Assembly: GCA_000974665.1 (NCBI GenBank)
Contig: BBSY01000002.1
Span: 434,001 to 498,000 of the forward strand
Direction of reading: 5' to 3'
DNA length: 64,000 nt
Origin: an alpha proteobacterium U9-1i
GTDB lineage: Bacteria > Pseudomonadota > Alphaproteobacteria > Caulobacterales > Aquidulcibacteraceae
Positions 50,452-59,887 of the stretch are shown in pieces; within the stretch, counting starts at the first letter, position 1, and the number at the start of each line of letters is the position of its first letter. The translations under genes were made by a program, and so were the position numbers. Under the pieces are notes generated by a model. That model was not told the DNA's origin, made no database searches, and saw only the letters and a list, made by a program, of their open reading frames with translations.

Positions 50452-51318
50452 CTAGCCCGCGCAGCGCAGCGTCATGCGCCGCGTTTGTCGGTTGACGCTG
50501 ATCGAGCTGCAGCCAGCGAGCGCGTCACGGCCAAGCATCACCGCCGCAGGCGCGGCGTTCTCCGCCTCTGCCTGCACGACGATGGCGTCCGCTTCGTCGG
50601 CGCCGAGCAAAGGTGAATTGGTGCGTGCGAATGTTGGGCCGAGCGATAACCGCTCCACCGTGAGCTCGGTGCGCACGGGCTGCATCAAGGTGCGCAAGCC
50701 GAGGATCAGATGGCGCTCCGCCAGCTCGCCGTTCGAGACGATCGCACCACTGGCGTCCAGGTGGCGCGCGGCGGTGCGGTTGAACACGCTGTCTCCGTGG
50801 GCGAGATCGAAGCTCACACGCATGGTCTCGCCGCCGACTTGGGTTTCGCCGATCCACACGTCCGCATCTTCAAGCGTAAAGACGATGTCGCGTGCGGCGG
50901 CGGGCTCGGGCCCGAGCGTCACGGTGACGATGTCGTGGGGCAGCGCACCGGGACCGATGACGCCATCGGCGCGCGTGGTCACGGGCGCTTGGAAAACTGC
51001 TGTCCACGCGCGTGATGCTTCATCGCCAAACTCGATCCGCGGACGCGCGACGCGGCCACGCAGAGAGGCGCCGCCATCCACGCCGACCCGAACGCCGACG
51101 AGCGGAAGCCGCCGCACCCGCAATCGCTCCGAGGAAGCGCCGCTCAGCGCCAAGCCGCTCGGAAAGCGCAAATCCACCTCAAGGCGCACGGGTCTTCCGT
51201 TGATCTCTGCATTGACGATCGGAACCGGGTCCGCCGGGATCGTGATGCTTGTCTGCGCGTGCGCTACCGCGGCTCCACCCGCTAAGGCGGCAATTGCGAC
51301 GAAAATTGTTCGAAACAT
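50452..51318 (-). CDS. Secreted retropepsin-like protein with degenerate active site
   Basis: A 288-residue protein with a signal peptide (MFRTIFVAIAALAGGAAVAHAQ). The mature part has the strand-flap pattern of aspartyl protease-like folds: VNAEINGRPVRLEVDLRFPSGLALS in the place of the usual VDTGA, then GVIGPGALPHDIVTVTLGP resembling the family's second motif. A possible second lobe is VGGETMRVSFDLAHGDSVFN. A D-T/S-G triad is missing in both, so protease activity is doubtful. It converges tail to tail on the ATPase gene. Confidence 0.6.
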   Translation of the reverse strand: MFRTIFVAIAALAGGAAVAHAQTSITIPADPVPIVNAEINGRPVRLEVDLRFPSGLALSGASSERLRVRRLPLVGVRVGVDGGASLRGRVARPRIEFGDEASRAWTAVFQAPVTTRADGVIGPGALPHDIVTVTLGPEPAAARDIVFTLEDADVWIGETQVGGETMRVSFDLAHGDSVFNRTAARHLDASGAIVSNGELAERHLILGLRTLMQPVRTELTVERLSLGPTFARTNSPLLGADEADAIVVQAEAENAAPAAVMLGRDALAGCSSISVNRQTRRMTLRCAG

Positions 51319-51348
51319 GAGACCCGCTCCCCTGCTCGGCCTCCGATA

Positions 51349-51365
51349 TTATCGAATTACGATAA
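51349..51365. promoter_or_regulatory. Palindrome in the hrcA divergent promoter region
   Basis: TTATCG-AATTA-CGATAA has perfect 6-bp arms with a 5-base spacer, between the secreted protein gene (minus) and hrcA (plus), about 70 bases before hrcA. It is not a CIRCE element. It may be an operator for either gene. Confidence 0.4.
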
Positions 51366-51433
51366 AATCGTGGCGCGATCGGCAGGCGGCGCCGGTTGCG
51401 CGACCGGCGACCCTCGCTAGTTAAAGGAGCGCC

Positions 51434-52510
51434 ATGCCAGCACCGAACGCTCCAGATCTTTCAACGCTCGATGGGCGGGCCCGCGAGGTGTTCCGCGAGA
51501 TCGTCGAGGCGTACCTGGCCACCGGCGAGCCGGTCGGTTCTCGCACCCTGTCGAAACATGGCGCGATGGGGCTTTCCGCAGCTTCGATCCGCAACACGAT
51601 GGCCGATTTGGTTGGCCTCGGCCTTTTGGACGCCCCCCACGCGATGGCCGGCCGGCGGCCGACGCAGCAGGGCTTGCGCTTCTTCGTGGATAGTCTGCTT
51701 CAGCTCGGTGAGGCGCCGGACGAAGAGAAGCGCGAGATCGACGCACGCATCGGCGGCGCCGGCGCCAATCCCGGCGACGTTCTCTCCGCTGCTTCGGAAT
51801 TGCTCTCCGGTCTAGCGGGGGGCGCAGGGCTTGTTGTGTCGCCGGAGCGCGAAGCGCCGGTGCGGCACGCCGAAATCGTCTCGATCGGCCCCGGCCAAGC
51901 ACTGTTGGTGCTCGTGTTCGAGGACAACCAAGTTGAAAATCGCGTCATTGCTACGCCGGCCGACCTGCCCGCCGCCGCCTTGGTGGAGGCGACGAACTTT
52001 CTGAACGCGCGCTTCAAGGGCAAGACGCTGGTGGAGGCGCGCGCCGCCGCGGGCGACGCGCTTGCGCGCGATCGCGCGGCCTTGGATCAAGCGGCGGCGA
52101 AGTTGGTGAAAGCGGGCCTCGTCGACTGGTCCGGCGAAGACCCGACCGCCGGGCGCTCGTTGATCGTGCGCGGCCGCGCCAATTTGCTGGCTGACCCCGA
52201 GGCATTGGCCGATCTGGAGCTTGCGCGTCGGCTGTTCGACGACCTGGAAAAGACCCGCGAACTGATCCAGGTGCTCGACCTCGCCAAGGCTGGAGAGAGC
52301 GTTCGCATCTATATTGGCTCGGAAAACCCGCTTTTTTCGCTTTCGGGGTCGAGCCTGATCGTGGCGCCCTATATGAACGCCGAAAGACGGGTGGTCGGCG
52401 CTCTGGGCGTCATCGGCCCCACCCGGCTCAATTACGCCCGGGTGATCCCCGTGGTGGACTATACCGCCCGCGTCATCGGCCGTGTGCTGGACGGACGCGG
52501 CGAGCGTTAG
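51434..52510 (+). CDS. hrcA: Heat-inducible transcription repressor HrcA
   Basis: Repressor that binds CIRCE operators ahead of class I heat-shock genes. The 358 residues include an N-terminal winged helix (LDGRAREVFREIVEAYLATGEPVGSRTLSKHGAMGLSAASIRNTMADLVGLGLL), a GAF-like middle domain and the C-terminal GALGVIGPTRLNYARVIPVVDYTARVIG. The start has AAAGGAG upstream. It is followed by grpE with a 19-base gap, the usual hrcA-grpE pair. No CIRCE was found in this window. Confidence 0.96.
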   Translation: MPAPNAPDLSTLDGRAREVFREIVEAYLATGEPVGSRTLSKHGAMGLSAASIRNTMADLVGLGLLDAPHAMAGRRPTQQGLRFFVDSLLQLGEAPDEEKREIDARIGGAGANPGDVLSAASELLSGLAGGAGLVVSPEREAPVRHAEIVSIGPGQALLVLVFEDNQVENRVIATPADLPAAALVEATNFLNARFKGKTLVEARAAAGDALARDRAALDQAAAKLVKAGLVDWSGEDPTAGRSLIVRGRANLLADPEALADLELARRLFDDLEKTRELIQVLDLAKAGESVRIYIGSENPLFSLSGSSLIVAPYMNAERRVVGALGVIGPTRLNYARVIPVVDYTARVIGRVLDGRGER

Positions 52511-52529
52511 AGGAAACAGGAACGTAGGA

Positions 52530-53075
52530 ATGACGGACGAATCCAACGCCCAAACGCAAGACGCGCCCACCGAGGCGCCGGCCCTGGACGTGAGCGCGCT
52601 TGAAGCCGAAGTGGCGAAGGCGCGGGACGAAATGCTGCGCGCCATGGCCGAAGCAGAAAACACCCGCCGCCGCGCCGAGCGCCAAGCGCAGGAGGCGCGC
52701 GCCTACGCCATCGACCGCTTCGCGCGCGATTTGTTGCCGGTTGCCGACACGCTGACGCGTGCGCTCGCCGCCGCACCGGCCGATGCAGACGAAGCCATCA
52801 AGAACGTACTCGCCGGTATCGAGCTGACCGAACGGGCAATGATTGAGGCATTCGCGCGCCACGGATTGAAGCGCGTCGGGGCCAAGGGTGACGCGTTCGA
52901 TCCGAACCTGCACCAAGCAGTCGCGCAACAGCCATCGGACCAGCCAGCCAACACGGTGCTTGAGGTGCTCCAGCCCGGTTACGTCCTCGGCGACCGGACC
53001 CTGCGGGCGGCGATGGTGTTGGTTTCAGCCGGCGCCGCGGCGACCGCGACGGCCGGCGTCGATATCAAAGTCTGA
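52530..53075 (+). CDS. grpE: Nucleotide exchange factor GrpE
   Basis: Releases ADP from DnaK in the Hsp70 cycle. The 181-residue product starts from the ATG at 52530 (the open frame upstream overlaps hrcA). It has an acidic N-terminal tail, a long coiled-coil helix (EVAKARDEMLRAMAEAENTRRRAERQAQEAR) and a C-terminal beta domain with FDPNLHQAVAQQPSDQPANTVLEVLQPGYVLGDRTLRAAMVLVS, the GrpE signature. It is co-transcribed with hrcA; its partner dnaK is about 4.8 kb downstream. Confidence 0.96.
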   Translation: MTDESNAQTQDAPTEAPALDVSALEAEVAKARDEMLRAMAEAENTRRRAERQAQEARAYAIDRFARDLLPVADTLTRALAAAPADADEAIKNVLAGIELTERAMIEAFARHGLKRVGAKGDAFDPNLHQAVAQQPSDQPANTVLEVLQPGYVLGDRTLRAAMVLVSAGAAATATAGVDIKV

Positions 53076-53225
53076 CCCCCCTCGCCTGCACGAAAACTGT
53101 TGAACGCGGCGCCGTTTCGCCGTGATGCCGCTTTGCGCCCAACATGAATGATCGGTAACCATAGCGACGCACGGCTTTCGTCGTGGTCATGTGGCCGCCG
53201 ATTCGGTGGTGCGGAGGAGGCAGAA

Positions 53226-55418
53226 ATGCGGGGCAAGTTCCTGTTTGGCGCGGCGAGCGCGGCGCTTTTGGTCGGCTTAGGGTTTGCCGGCTCAGCCTCG
53301 GCGCAGCAGGCTGATCCGCCTGGCGATAACACGACACAGGTCGTCCTCGCGCCCGGCCAAGAGACTTCCGGAACGCTCTACCCCGCGGGGGACAAGGATT
53401 GGTACCGCCTCAACGTTACTCCAGGCCAACGCTATAGCTTCACCCTGAACGGCGTCACCGAAGGCGAGACAACGCTCGACCCGGTGCTGGCGATCTACAA
53501 TGCGGCGGGTGAGCAAATCGCCGGCAATGACGACGCCAACGGTTCGTTGAATGCAGCGCTAAACTTCACGCCCACGGAAGCTGGTTTCGTGTTCGTCGAA
53601 GCGCGCGGCTTCTCGGAAGACGCGGCCGGCGGCTACGTCCTCAATGTCAGCGCTGGGCCCGTTCCACCCGATGACGCGGGCAACGACGCGACAACGCGGG
53701 CGCGTGTAACGCCTGGCGGCGCCGTTAGCGGCACGCTCGAAAGCGAAGGCGATGTCGATTGGTACCGCCTCAGCGCGCGCACCAGCCAACGCTACCGCAT
53801 CGCGCTCAACGGCGCTGACGGCGACGGCGCTTTGGGTGACCCAGTGCTGCGTGTCATCGATAGCAACGGCGTCGAGGTCGCGGCGAACGACGACAGCGAG
53901 ACAGGTCTTAATTCACTGCTCGAGTTCTCACCCAACGCGAACGGCGACGTTTTTATTGAAGCGGGCGGCTTTGGCGGCCAGGCCACCGGCGCCTACACGC
54001 TGAACGTGACCGCCGAACGCGCGCCGACCGATTCCGTGGCGGGCGACAGCCACACGCGCGGACGTCTTGCGCTGGACGCCAGCGTCAGCGACGGGCTCGA
54101 CTTCGCGGGCGATCGCGATTGGCGGCGCATTCGCCTCGAAGGCGGGCAATCCTATCGCTTCACGTTGAACAGCAACACCGACGCGGCGACGCCACTCACC
54201 GATCCGTTGATCAAGATCTTCGGCAACGACAGCGTTGAACTCGCTGCCGATGACGATGGTGGCGATGGCTTCAACTCATATCTTGAGTTCACGGCGCCGG
54301 AATCGGGCAATTATTTCGTTGAGGCGCGCGGCTTCGGCGACGATGCGACTGGCGGCTATACGCTGACAGCGCGCGCCGGCGACATTCCCGCCGACGCATC
54401 GACGGACGCAAGTCTGAGCGCCGACGGCGATTTCCGCTCTGGCGTACTCTCTCCTGCTGGCGATCGCGATTGGTACCGCATCGAGCTTGCCGAGGGTCAA
54501 GGACTGCGCCTCGCGGTCGCGGGAGCGGAGGGCGTTCCGGGCGGCGTACTGAGCGATCCTTATATCGCGCTCTACGGTCCAGACGGAAATGTCGTCGCTG
54601 AGAATGACGACGCCAACGGCGATCTCAATTCATGGCTAGAATACTCAGCTGCGGCGGCTGGCGCCCATTACCTTGAAGTGCGCGGCTTCTCAGCCGAAAC
54701 GGCGGAAGGCGCATATACGATCCAACTCACGGCTGGCGAGATCGGCGCCAGCAGCGACACCGCCGAGTACATCATGGCCGCGGGCGCGCCGCGCCAGAGT
54801 ACAATCGCCACCGCGGGCGATGCCGATTGGTATGGCATCGATCTGGTCGAAGGCCGCGCTTACCGCATAAACCTCGTCTCAAGCGATGGGACGCTGGACC
54901 CGGTCGTTACGCTCTTCAATGCCGAAGGCCAGGCGATCGCCACTGACGATGACGGCGGGACAGGCGTCAACGCGTACCTGACCTATGTGCCGATCACTGG
55001 AGGAACGCACTACATCGCGGCGGCGGCCTACGAGAGCCAGACGACTGGCGGCTACATGCTCACAATCAACGACACCGAGGTTCTGGGTTCGCCGGGCAGT
55101 GACGAGATGCTCGACGCCAACGGGGATGATCGGTTGAGCCGTATCGACATGCCGGGCGATCTCGACGCTTACGGCGTGACGCTCGAAGGTGGCGTGCGCT
55201 ACACGATCGAAGTGCGTGGCGAGGGCGACAATCCGCTCACCGATGCGTTCGTGGCTGTGCTCGATTCATCAGGCGCACGCGTAGCTTCCGACGACGATAG
55301 CGGCCCGGGCCTCGACGCACGGGTGACCTTCACCGCCGCCGCGACAGACCAATTCTACATCCAAGCCAGCGGCTTGGGCGGCGGCACGGGTTGGTATCGC
55401 GTTTCGATCGCGCGCTGA
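53226..55418 (+). CDS. Secreted protein with six PPC-like beta-sandwich repeats
   Basis: A 730-residue exported protein. The signal peptide is MRGKFLFGAASAALLVGLGF...ASAQ. The rest consists of six tandem repeats of about 113-120 residues. Each opens with a G-x-L/I-(D)WYRL-type strand (Asp at residues 58, 178, 298, 415, 534 and 647) and contains an NDD-ANG-LNA/F-x(T) acidic loop and a V-E-A-R-GF...GGYxLxV strand. This matches bacterial pre-peptidase C-terminal (PPC) domains, common in secreted proteases, but no catalytic domain is present. The acidic loops may bind calcium. Cell-surface or periplasmic scaffold is the best guess. The ribosome-binding site is GGAGGAGG. Confidence 0.85.
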   Translation: MRGKFLFGAASAALLVGLGFAGSASAQQADPPGDNTTQVVLAPGQETSGTLYPAGDKDWYRLNVTPGQRYSFTLNGVTEGETTLDPVLAIYNAAGEQIAGNDDANGSLNAALNFTPTEAGFVFVEARGFSEDAAGGYVLNVSAGPVPPDDAGNDATTRARVTPGGAVSGTLESEGDVDWYRLSARTSQRYRIALNGADGDGALGDPVLRVIDSNGVEVAANDDSETGLNSLLEFSPNANGDVFIEAGGFGGQATGAYTLNVTAERAPTDSVAGDSHTRGRLALDASVSDGLDFAGDRDWRRIRLEGGQSYRFTLNSNTDAATPLTDPLIKIFGNDSVELAADDDGGDGFNSYLEFTAPESGNYFVEARGFGDDATGGYTLTARAGDIPADASTDASLSADGDFRSGVLSPAGDRDWYRIELAEGQGLRLAVAGAEGVPGGVLSDPYIALYGPDGNVVAENDDANGDLNSWLEYSAAAAGAHYLEVRGFSAETAEGAYTIQLTAGEIGASSDTAEYIMAAGAPRQSTIATAGDADWYGIDLVEGRAYRINLVSSDGTLDPVVTLFNAEGQAIATDDDGGTGVNAYLTYVPITGGTHYIAAAAYESQTTGGYMLTINDTEVLGSPGSDEMLDANGDDRLSRIDMPGDLDAYGVTLEGGVRYTIEVRGEGDNPLTDAFVAVLDSSGARVASDDDSGPGLDARVTFTAAATDQFYIQASGLGGGTGWYRVSIAR

Positions 55419-55437
55419 TTTCAGCCTGGTACGATTG

Positions 55438-55467
55438 CGGCGGCGCTCGTTTGAGCGTCGCCGTTTT
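55438..55467 (+). terminator. Rho-independent terminator after the PPC gene
   Basis: An 11-bp GC-rich stem (with one G-T pair) is closed by the loop GTTT and followed by TTTT. It lies 20 bases after the stop codon of the PPC protein, in the plus orientation. Confidence 0.7.
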
Positions 55468-55634
55468 CGTGTTGAAGCGACGTTTTCTCAGCGCGGAGCT
55501 GGCATCGAGCGCGGCCTGTCGTCAGCCGACAATTCAAGCGCCTGCGCGCGCTAAGCGATCCGTCTTGTCGAACGTTTCGTTCGGGTTCTATCTTTGAGGG
55601 TCAGCGGATTGAGACTACGGGGTCGGGGGAAGAC

Positions 55635-56996
55635 ATGCGTTGGATGATCGCGATCGCGCTGTGTTTGGCGGCTTTTGCCGCGCCCGCTTACGCCGCACCC
55701 CTGCCCTTCGACCCTGAAGATGCGACGCGGGCTTGGCTCGCAACCATGGGACCGGAAGCCACGGAACGCTCGAATGCGTATTTCGAAGGCGGCTATTGGA
55801 TCGAGCTCGCGGGCACGGTGCTGTCGATCCTGGTCGCCGGGCTGATCTTGCTTCTAGGTTGGGCGCGCGGCGTGCGGGCTTGGCTCGAACGGACCGTGAA
55901 ATTCTATCCTCTAGTGGTGTTCGGCACGGCATTCTTCGTGCTGCTTGTCAGCAACGTGCTGACGACGCCGTTCTCCTGGTATGTCGGCTTTGTGCGCGAG
56001 CACGCGTTTGGCTTATCGACGCAGACGGTTGGCGAATGGTTCGGTGAATACCTGATGGGCGCCGGCATCGGCCTCGTGCTTGGGTCGATCTTCCTCACAG
56101 TGCTCTATCTCATCGTACGCGCAGCCAAGAAATCGTGGTGGGTGTGGGGCACGGGCGTAACAGTGGTGTTCGCCGCCATCCTGATCATGGCGAGCCCGGT
56201 GTTCATCGCGCCACTGTTCAACACCTATACGCCGATGCAGGAGGGCGAACTCAAGAGCGACATCCTCGCCATCGCCCAGGCCAATGGAGTGCCCGCGGAC
56301 AACGTCTATGTGTTCGATGTGTCGCGACAATCGAACCGCGTCACGGCCAACGTGTCGGGCTTGTTCGGCACCACGCGCATCTCGCTTTCCGACACGCTGC
56401 TGAGCCGCACCAGCCCCGAAGCCGTGCGCGCGGTTATGGGCCATGAGATCGGCCATTACGTCCTCGGGCACGTATATTCGCTGCTGGTGATGACAACGTT
56501 GATCATCTTGTTCACGTTCGCCGCTACGCATTTCAGCTTCCGGGCGCTGGCGAAAAATGAGCGCTGGGGCATACGCGATATCGCCGATCCTGCGGGTTTG
56601 CCGCTCATCATGGCGATCATTGCCGCGCTTGGTCTCGTTACCGCGCCGATGCAGCGAAATATGATCTATTTCCACGAAGTGCAGGCTGACATGTTCGGCT
56701 TGAACGCCGCACGCGGGCCCGATGGCTTCGCCGAAGCAGCGGTGCTGCTCTCCGAGTATCGCAAGATGGAGCCCTCCCCGCTGGAGGAATGGTTCTTCTA
56801 CGATCACCCGTCTGGCTGGAACCGCGTCCACAACGCGATGGTGTGGAAGGCGCATGAGATCGCCGCTGGCCGGTTGGCCGAGTCACCAGGCGGACCGCCG
56901 CCAGGCTGGCGTCCGGATTTCGTGGTCATGAGCGCGCGGCCGGAAAACGCGCCGCGCGCTACACCGGCTCCGTCACCCGCCTCAGAGTCAAATTGA
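55635..56996 (+). CDS. M48 family membrane metallopeptidase (Ste24-like)
   Basis: A 453-residue zinc protease with a signal-like N terminus and about five further hydrophobic segments. The zinc motif HEIGHYVLGH starts at His270 (HExxH), and the third ligand is likely in EVQADMFGLNAA. An N-terminal Peptidase_M48_N-type membrane region precedes it. The length fits the CAAX-protease/Ste24 type rather than HtpX. In bacteria these are envelope quality-control proteases. The 3' end overlaps alkB tail to tail by 38 bases. Confidence 0.92.
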   Translation: MRWMIAIALCLAAFAAPAYAAPLPFDPEDATRAWLATMGPEATERSNAYFEGGYWIELAGTVLSILVAGLILLLGWARGVRAWLERTVKFYPLVVFGTAFFVLLVSNVLTTPFSWYVGFVREHAFGLSTQTVGEWFGEYLMGAGIGLVLGSIFLTVLYLIVRAAKKSWWVWGTGVTVVFAAILIMASPVFIAPLFNTYTPMQEGELKSDILAIAQANGVPADNVYVFDVSRQSNRVTANVSGLFGTTRISLSDTLLSRTSPEAVRAVMGHEIGHYVLGHVYSLLVMTTLIILFTFAATHFSFRALAKNERWGIRDIADPAGLPLIMAIIAALGLVTAPMQRNMIYFHEVQADMFGLNAARGPDGFAEAAVLLSEYRKMEPSPLEEWFFYDHPSGWNRVHNAMVWKAHEIAAGRLAESPGGPPPGWRPDFVVMSARPENAPRATPAPSPASESN

Positions 56997-57585
56997 TCCG
57001 CCCGCCTTTCGGCAATAGTCGCGAAGTGCCGTTCATGATGCGATCGACGCCGTGATAGGCGCGCCGGCTTGGCCCGGCGAGCATGCACACATCGCCTGAC
57101 GCCAGCCGCACGCTGCGCGTCGGATCCGAACGCACGGGGCCGCCGATGCGAAACAGAGCGGTGTCGCCAAGCGAAATCGACAACACCGGCGCGTCCCACG
57201 CGTCTTCGTCGCTATCGACGTGCAGTCCCATGCGCGCGTCGCCTTCGTAGAGGTTCACGAGGCACGCCTCTGGCGGCGCCGGATAGCCGGACAATTCATT
57301 CCAGAGTTCGAGCACACGCGGCGGCATCTCCGGCCAGGGCCGGTCCGTCTCGGGATGGAAGGCCTGATAGCGATAGCCCTGCTCCTTGTCCGTCACCCAA
57401 CCGAGGGGCCCGAAATTGGTCATCCGCACGCGCATGGGCTGACCGGATTTGGGCATGCGCGGAATGTACAGCGGCCCGGCGCGCATGCGCTCGAACACCG
57501 CGTCACGAAGCGCCTCCTGTTCGGCCCTGCCGAGCAGGCCCGGCCAAAGCCGGAAACCATCGAGGTCTGCCGCGGGGCGCATCAT
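56959..57585 (-). CDS. alkB: Alkylated DNA repair dioxygenase AlkB
   Basis: Fe(II)/2-oxoglutarate dioxygenase that removes alkyl groups from damaged bases. The 208 residues include NLYEGDARMGLHVDSDEDAWDAPVLSISLGD with the His-x-Asp iron ligands (HVD), a second His in GPSRRAYHGVDRI, and a C-terminal arginine for 2OG (GGRINLTLRRV). The length matches the AlkB/ABH1-like group. Its 3' end overlaps the M48 gene. Confidence 0.93.
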   Translation of the reverse strand: MMRPAADLDGFRLWPGLLGRAEQEALRDAVFERMRAGPLYIPRMPKSGQPMRVRMTNFGPLGWVTDKEQGYRYQAFHPETDRPWPEMPPRVLELWNELSGYPAPPEACLVNLYEGDARMGLHVDSDEDAWDAPVLSISLGDTALFRIGGPVRSDPTRSVRLASGDVCMLAGPSRRAYHGVDRIMNGTSRLLPKGGRINLTLRRVTEPV

Positions 57586-57876
57586 TTGACGCTCAGCCCT
57601 CCACCGGTTCGGTTTCTTTTTTGTTCTCGCTCAAGGCGGGCTCCCTCCCCTGCGACCACTATTCCCCTGCATCGAATGCGGATAGGGGCTTGGGGCGGCT
57701 TGCGTTCCCAGTGGAATACACCACATGAACCACGGACATTTCGGGTCTGAGCTGTGGGGGCGATGACCCGGTCCATTGATTGAACGTGAGTGTTGGGACG
57801 TGCGTTTGAGGATGCCGCTGCGCGGGTCCACACAATCAGACGGCGCGCCGCCTTGAAAGGAATGAGGACAGAAGAG
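57586..57876. promoter_or_regulatory. alkB-dnaK divergent upstream region
   Basis: A 291-base spacer that should hold the alkB promoter (minus) and a heat-shock promoter for dnaK. It contains an imperfect hairpin, CCCCTGCAT-cga-ATGC-ggat-AGGGG (57664-57688). No convincing RpoH -35/-10 pair and no CIRCE were recognised. Confidence 0.4.
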
Positions 57877-59784
57877 ATGAGCAAAGTCATCGGGATCGAC
57901 TTGGGCACCACAAATTCGTGCGTCGCCGTCATGGAAGGCGGCCAACCCAAAGTCATCGTCAATTCCGAAGGCTCGAACACGACGCCCTCCGTCGTCGCGT
58001 TCACCGATAGCAGCGAGCGCCTTATGGGCATCCAAGCTGCGCGCCAAGCCATCACCAACCCGACCCACACCTATTACGCCGTGAAGCGCCTCATCGGCCG
58101 CTCGTTCGACGATCCGATCACCAAGAAGGACGTCGATCTGGTTCCGTATAAGATCGTGAAGGGCCCGAACGGCGACGCCTGGATTCAAGGCCGCGACAAG
58201 CAATACGCGCCGTCCGAAATCTCCGCGTTTGTGCTCCAGAAGATGAAGCAGACGGCGGAAGATTATCTGGGTGAGCAAGTCACACAGGCCGTCATCACCG
58301 TGCCGGCCTACTTCAACGACGCCCAGCGCCAAGCCACCAAGGACGCGGGCCGGATCGCCGGCCTCGAGGTGCTGCGCATCATCAACGAGCCTACAGCGGC
58401 CGCCCTCGCCTACGGCCTCGATAAGACCGGACAAAACAAAACCATCGCCGTGTACGATCTCGGCGGCGGCACGTTCGACGTCTCGATCCTCGAGATCGGC
58501 GATGGCGTGTTCGAAGTGCGCTCCACGAACGGCGACACATTCTTGGGCGGCGAGGATTTTGACATCCGCATCCTCAACTACATCGCCGACGAGTTCAAAA
58601 AGCAGAACGGCATCGATCTGCGCCAGGATAAGCTCGCACTGCAACGCCTGAAAGAAGTGTCCGAGCAGGCGAAGAAGGAGCTGTCGTCGCGCTCGGAGTT
58701 CGACATCAGCGTGCCGTTCATCACCGCGAACGCAAGCGGCCCGGTTCACCTGAACATGAAGCTGACGCGCGCCAAATATGAAAGCTTGGTCGAAGACCTC
58801 GTTCAGAAAACGCTCGGCCCCTGCAAAGCCGCGCTGAAGGACGCCGGTCTCTCGGCCAGCGACATTCAGGAAGTGGTGTTGGTCGGCGGCATGACGCGCA
58901 TGCCGAAGATCCAGCAGGTCGTGAAGGAATTCTTCGGCCGCGAGCCGCACAAGGGCGTCAACCCGGATGAAGTCGTGGCCGTTGGCGCCGCGATCCAAGC
59001 CGGCGTGCTGCAAGGCGACGTGAAGAACGTTGTCCTGCTCGACGTGACGCCGCTTTCGCTGGGCATCGAAACGCTCGGCGGCGTGTTCACGCGCCTGATC
59101 GAACGCAACACGACCATCCCCACGAAGAAGAGCCAAATCTTCTCGACCGCCGAGGACAATCAGAACGCGGTGACGATCCGTGTCTTCCAGGGTGAGCGCG
59201 AAATGGCGGCGGACAATCGTTCGCTCGGCGCGTTCGATCTCGTCGGCATTCCGCCCTCCCCGCGCGGCATGCCGCAGATCGAGGTTACCTTTGACATCGA
59301 CGCCAACGGCATCGTGTCCGTCGGCGCGAAAGACAAGGCGACCAACAAAGAGCAATCGATGCGCATCCAGCCGTCGGGCGGCCTCGCCGAAGGCGATATC
59401 GAACGCATGGTGCGTGAAGCCGCCGAACATGCCGGCGAAGACAAGGCCCGTCGTGAACTCGCCGAAGCAAAAAACCAAGGCGAGAGCTTGATCCACCAGA
59501 TCGAGAAGCAGCTGCAGGAAAACGGCGAGAAAATCCCCGCGGCGGACAAGTCTGGCATCGAGGCCGCGATCACGGAGCTTCGCGGCGCCCTCGGCACGGA
59601 AAACACCGCCGACATCGCCGCCAAGACGCAAAGCTTGGTGCAAGCGTCGATGAAGATCGGCGAAGCGCTCTATGGCGGCTCGCAACCGGGTGCGGCCGGT
59701 GAAGCCGAAGGCGGCGCCTCGCAAGACGGCGTGGTTGACGCCGAGTTCGAGGAAGTCGACGGCCAAAGCAAGAAAAGCGCGTAA
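57877..59784 (+). CDS. dnaK: Molecular chaperone DnaK (Hsp70)
   Basis: ATP-driven chaperone. The 635-residue product starts at the ATG 57877 ([22 protein letters not shown]); the ORF is open upstream but not homologous. The ATPase domain has the phosphate-1 loop [48 protein letters not shown] and [10 protein letters not shown]. The substrate-binding domain begins near residue 390 ([17 protein letters not shown]), and the C-terminal lid ends in a [15 protein letters not shown] tail. Followed by dnaJ. Confidence 0.98.
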   Translation: MSKVIGIDLGTTNSCVAVMEGGQPKVIVNSEGSNTTPSVVAFTDSSERLMGIQAARQAITNPTHTYYAVKRLIGRSFDDPITKKDVDLVPYKIVKGPNGDAWIQGRDKQYAPSEISAFVLQKMKQTAEDYLGEQVTQAVITVPAYFNDAQRQATKDAGRIAGLEVLRIINEPTAAALAYGLDKTGQNKTIAVYDLGGGTFDVSILEIGDGVFEVRSTNGDTFLGGEDFDIRILNYIADEFKKQNGIDLRQDKLALQRLKEVSEQAKKELSSRSEFDISVPFITANASGPVHLNMKLTRAKYESLVEDLVQKTLGPCKAALKDAGLSASDIQEVVLVGGMTRMPKIQQVVKEFFGREPHKGVNPDEVVAVGAAIQAGVLQGDVKNVVLLDVTPLSLGIETLGGVFTRLIERNTTIPTKKSQIFSTAEDNQNAVTIRVFQGEREMAADNRSLGAFDLVGIPPSPRGMPQIEVTFDIDANGIVSVGAKDKATNKEQSMRIQPSGGLAEGDIERMVREAAEHAGEDKARRELAEAKNQGESLIHQIEKQLQENGEKIPAADKSGIEAAITELRGALGTENTADIAAKTQSLVQASMKIGEALYGGSQPGAAGEAEGGASQDGVVDAEFEEVDGQSKKSA

Positions 59785-59840
59785 CGCCATTCCGGGGCGG
59801 ATTGATGTACGTGCTCATCTCAAACGCTGAACGCAGACAG

Positions 59841-59861
59841 CTCTCCCTCTTGCAGGGAGAG
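59841..59861 (+). terminator. Hairpin between dnaK and dnaJ
   Basis: CTCTCCCT-CTTGC-AGGGAGAG is a perfect 8-bp stem with a 5-base loop, 56 bases after the dnaK stop. No T-run follows, so it may attenuate or protect dnaK mRNA rather than fully terminate. This could set unequal dnaK and dnaJ levels. Confidence 0.55.
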
Positions 59862-59887
59862 CGCGCCCTTCTCACTTCGGTGGCGTC

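Noticed and set aside
51319-51433. CIRCE operator (TTAGCACTC-N9-GAGTGCTAA) before hrcA
   Set aside because: Looked for and not present here or elsewhere in the window; only an unrelated palindrome at 51349 exists.
57586-57876. A possible RpoH (heat-shock) promoter ahead of dnaK around 57689-57725
   Set aside because: CTTG occurs, but no matching -10 element is at the right distance on reading; a promoter surely exists but I could not locate it.
57631-59790. A 719-codon open frame on the minus strand opposite dnaK
   Set aside because: It mirrors the dnaK coding frame in high-GC codon use, its product is His/Arg/Asp-rich and resembles no family, and dnaK itself is unmistakable.
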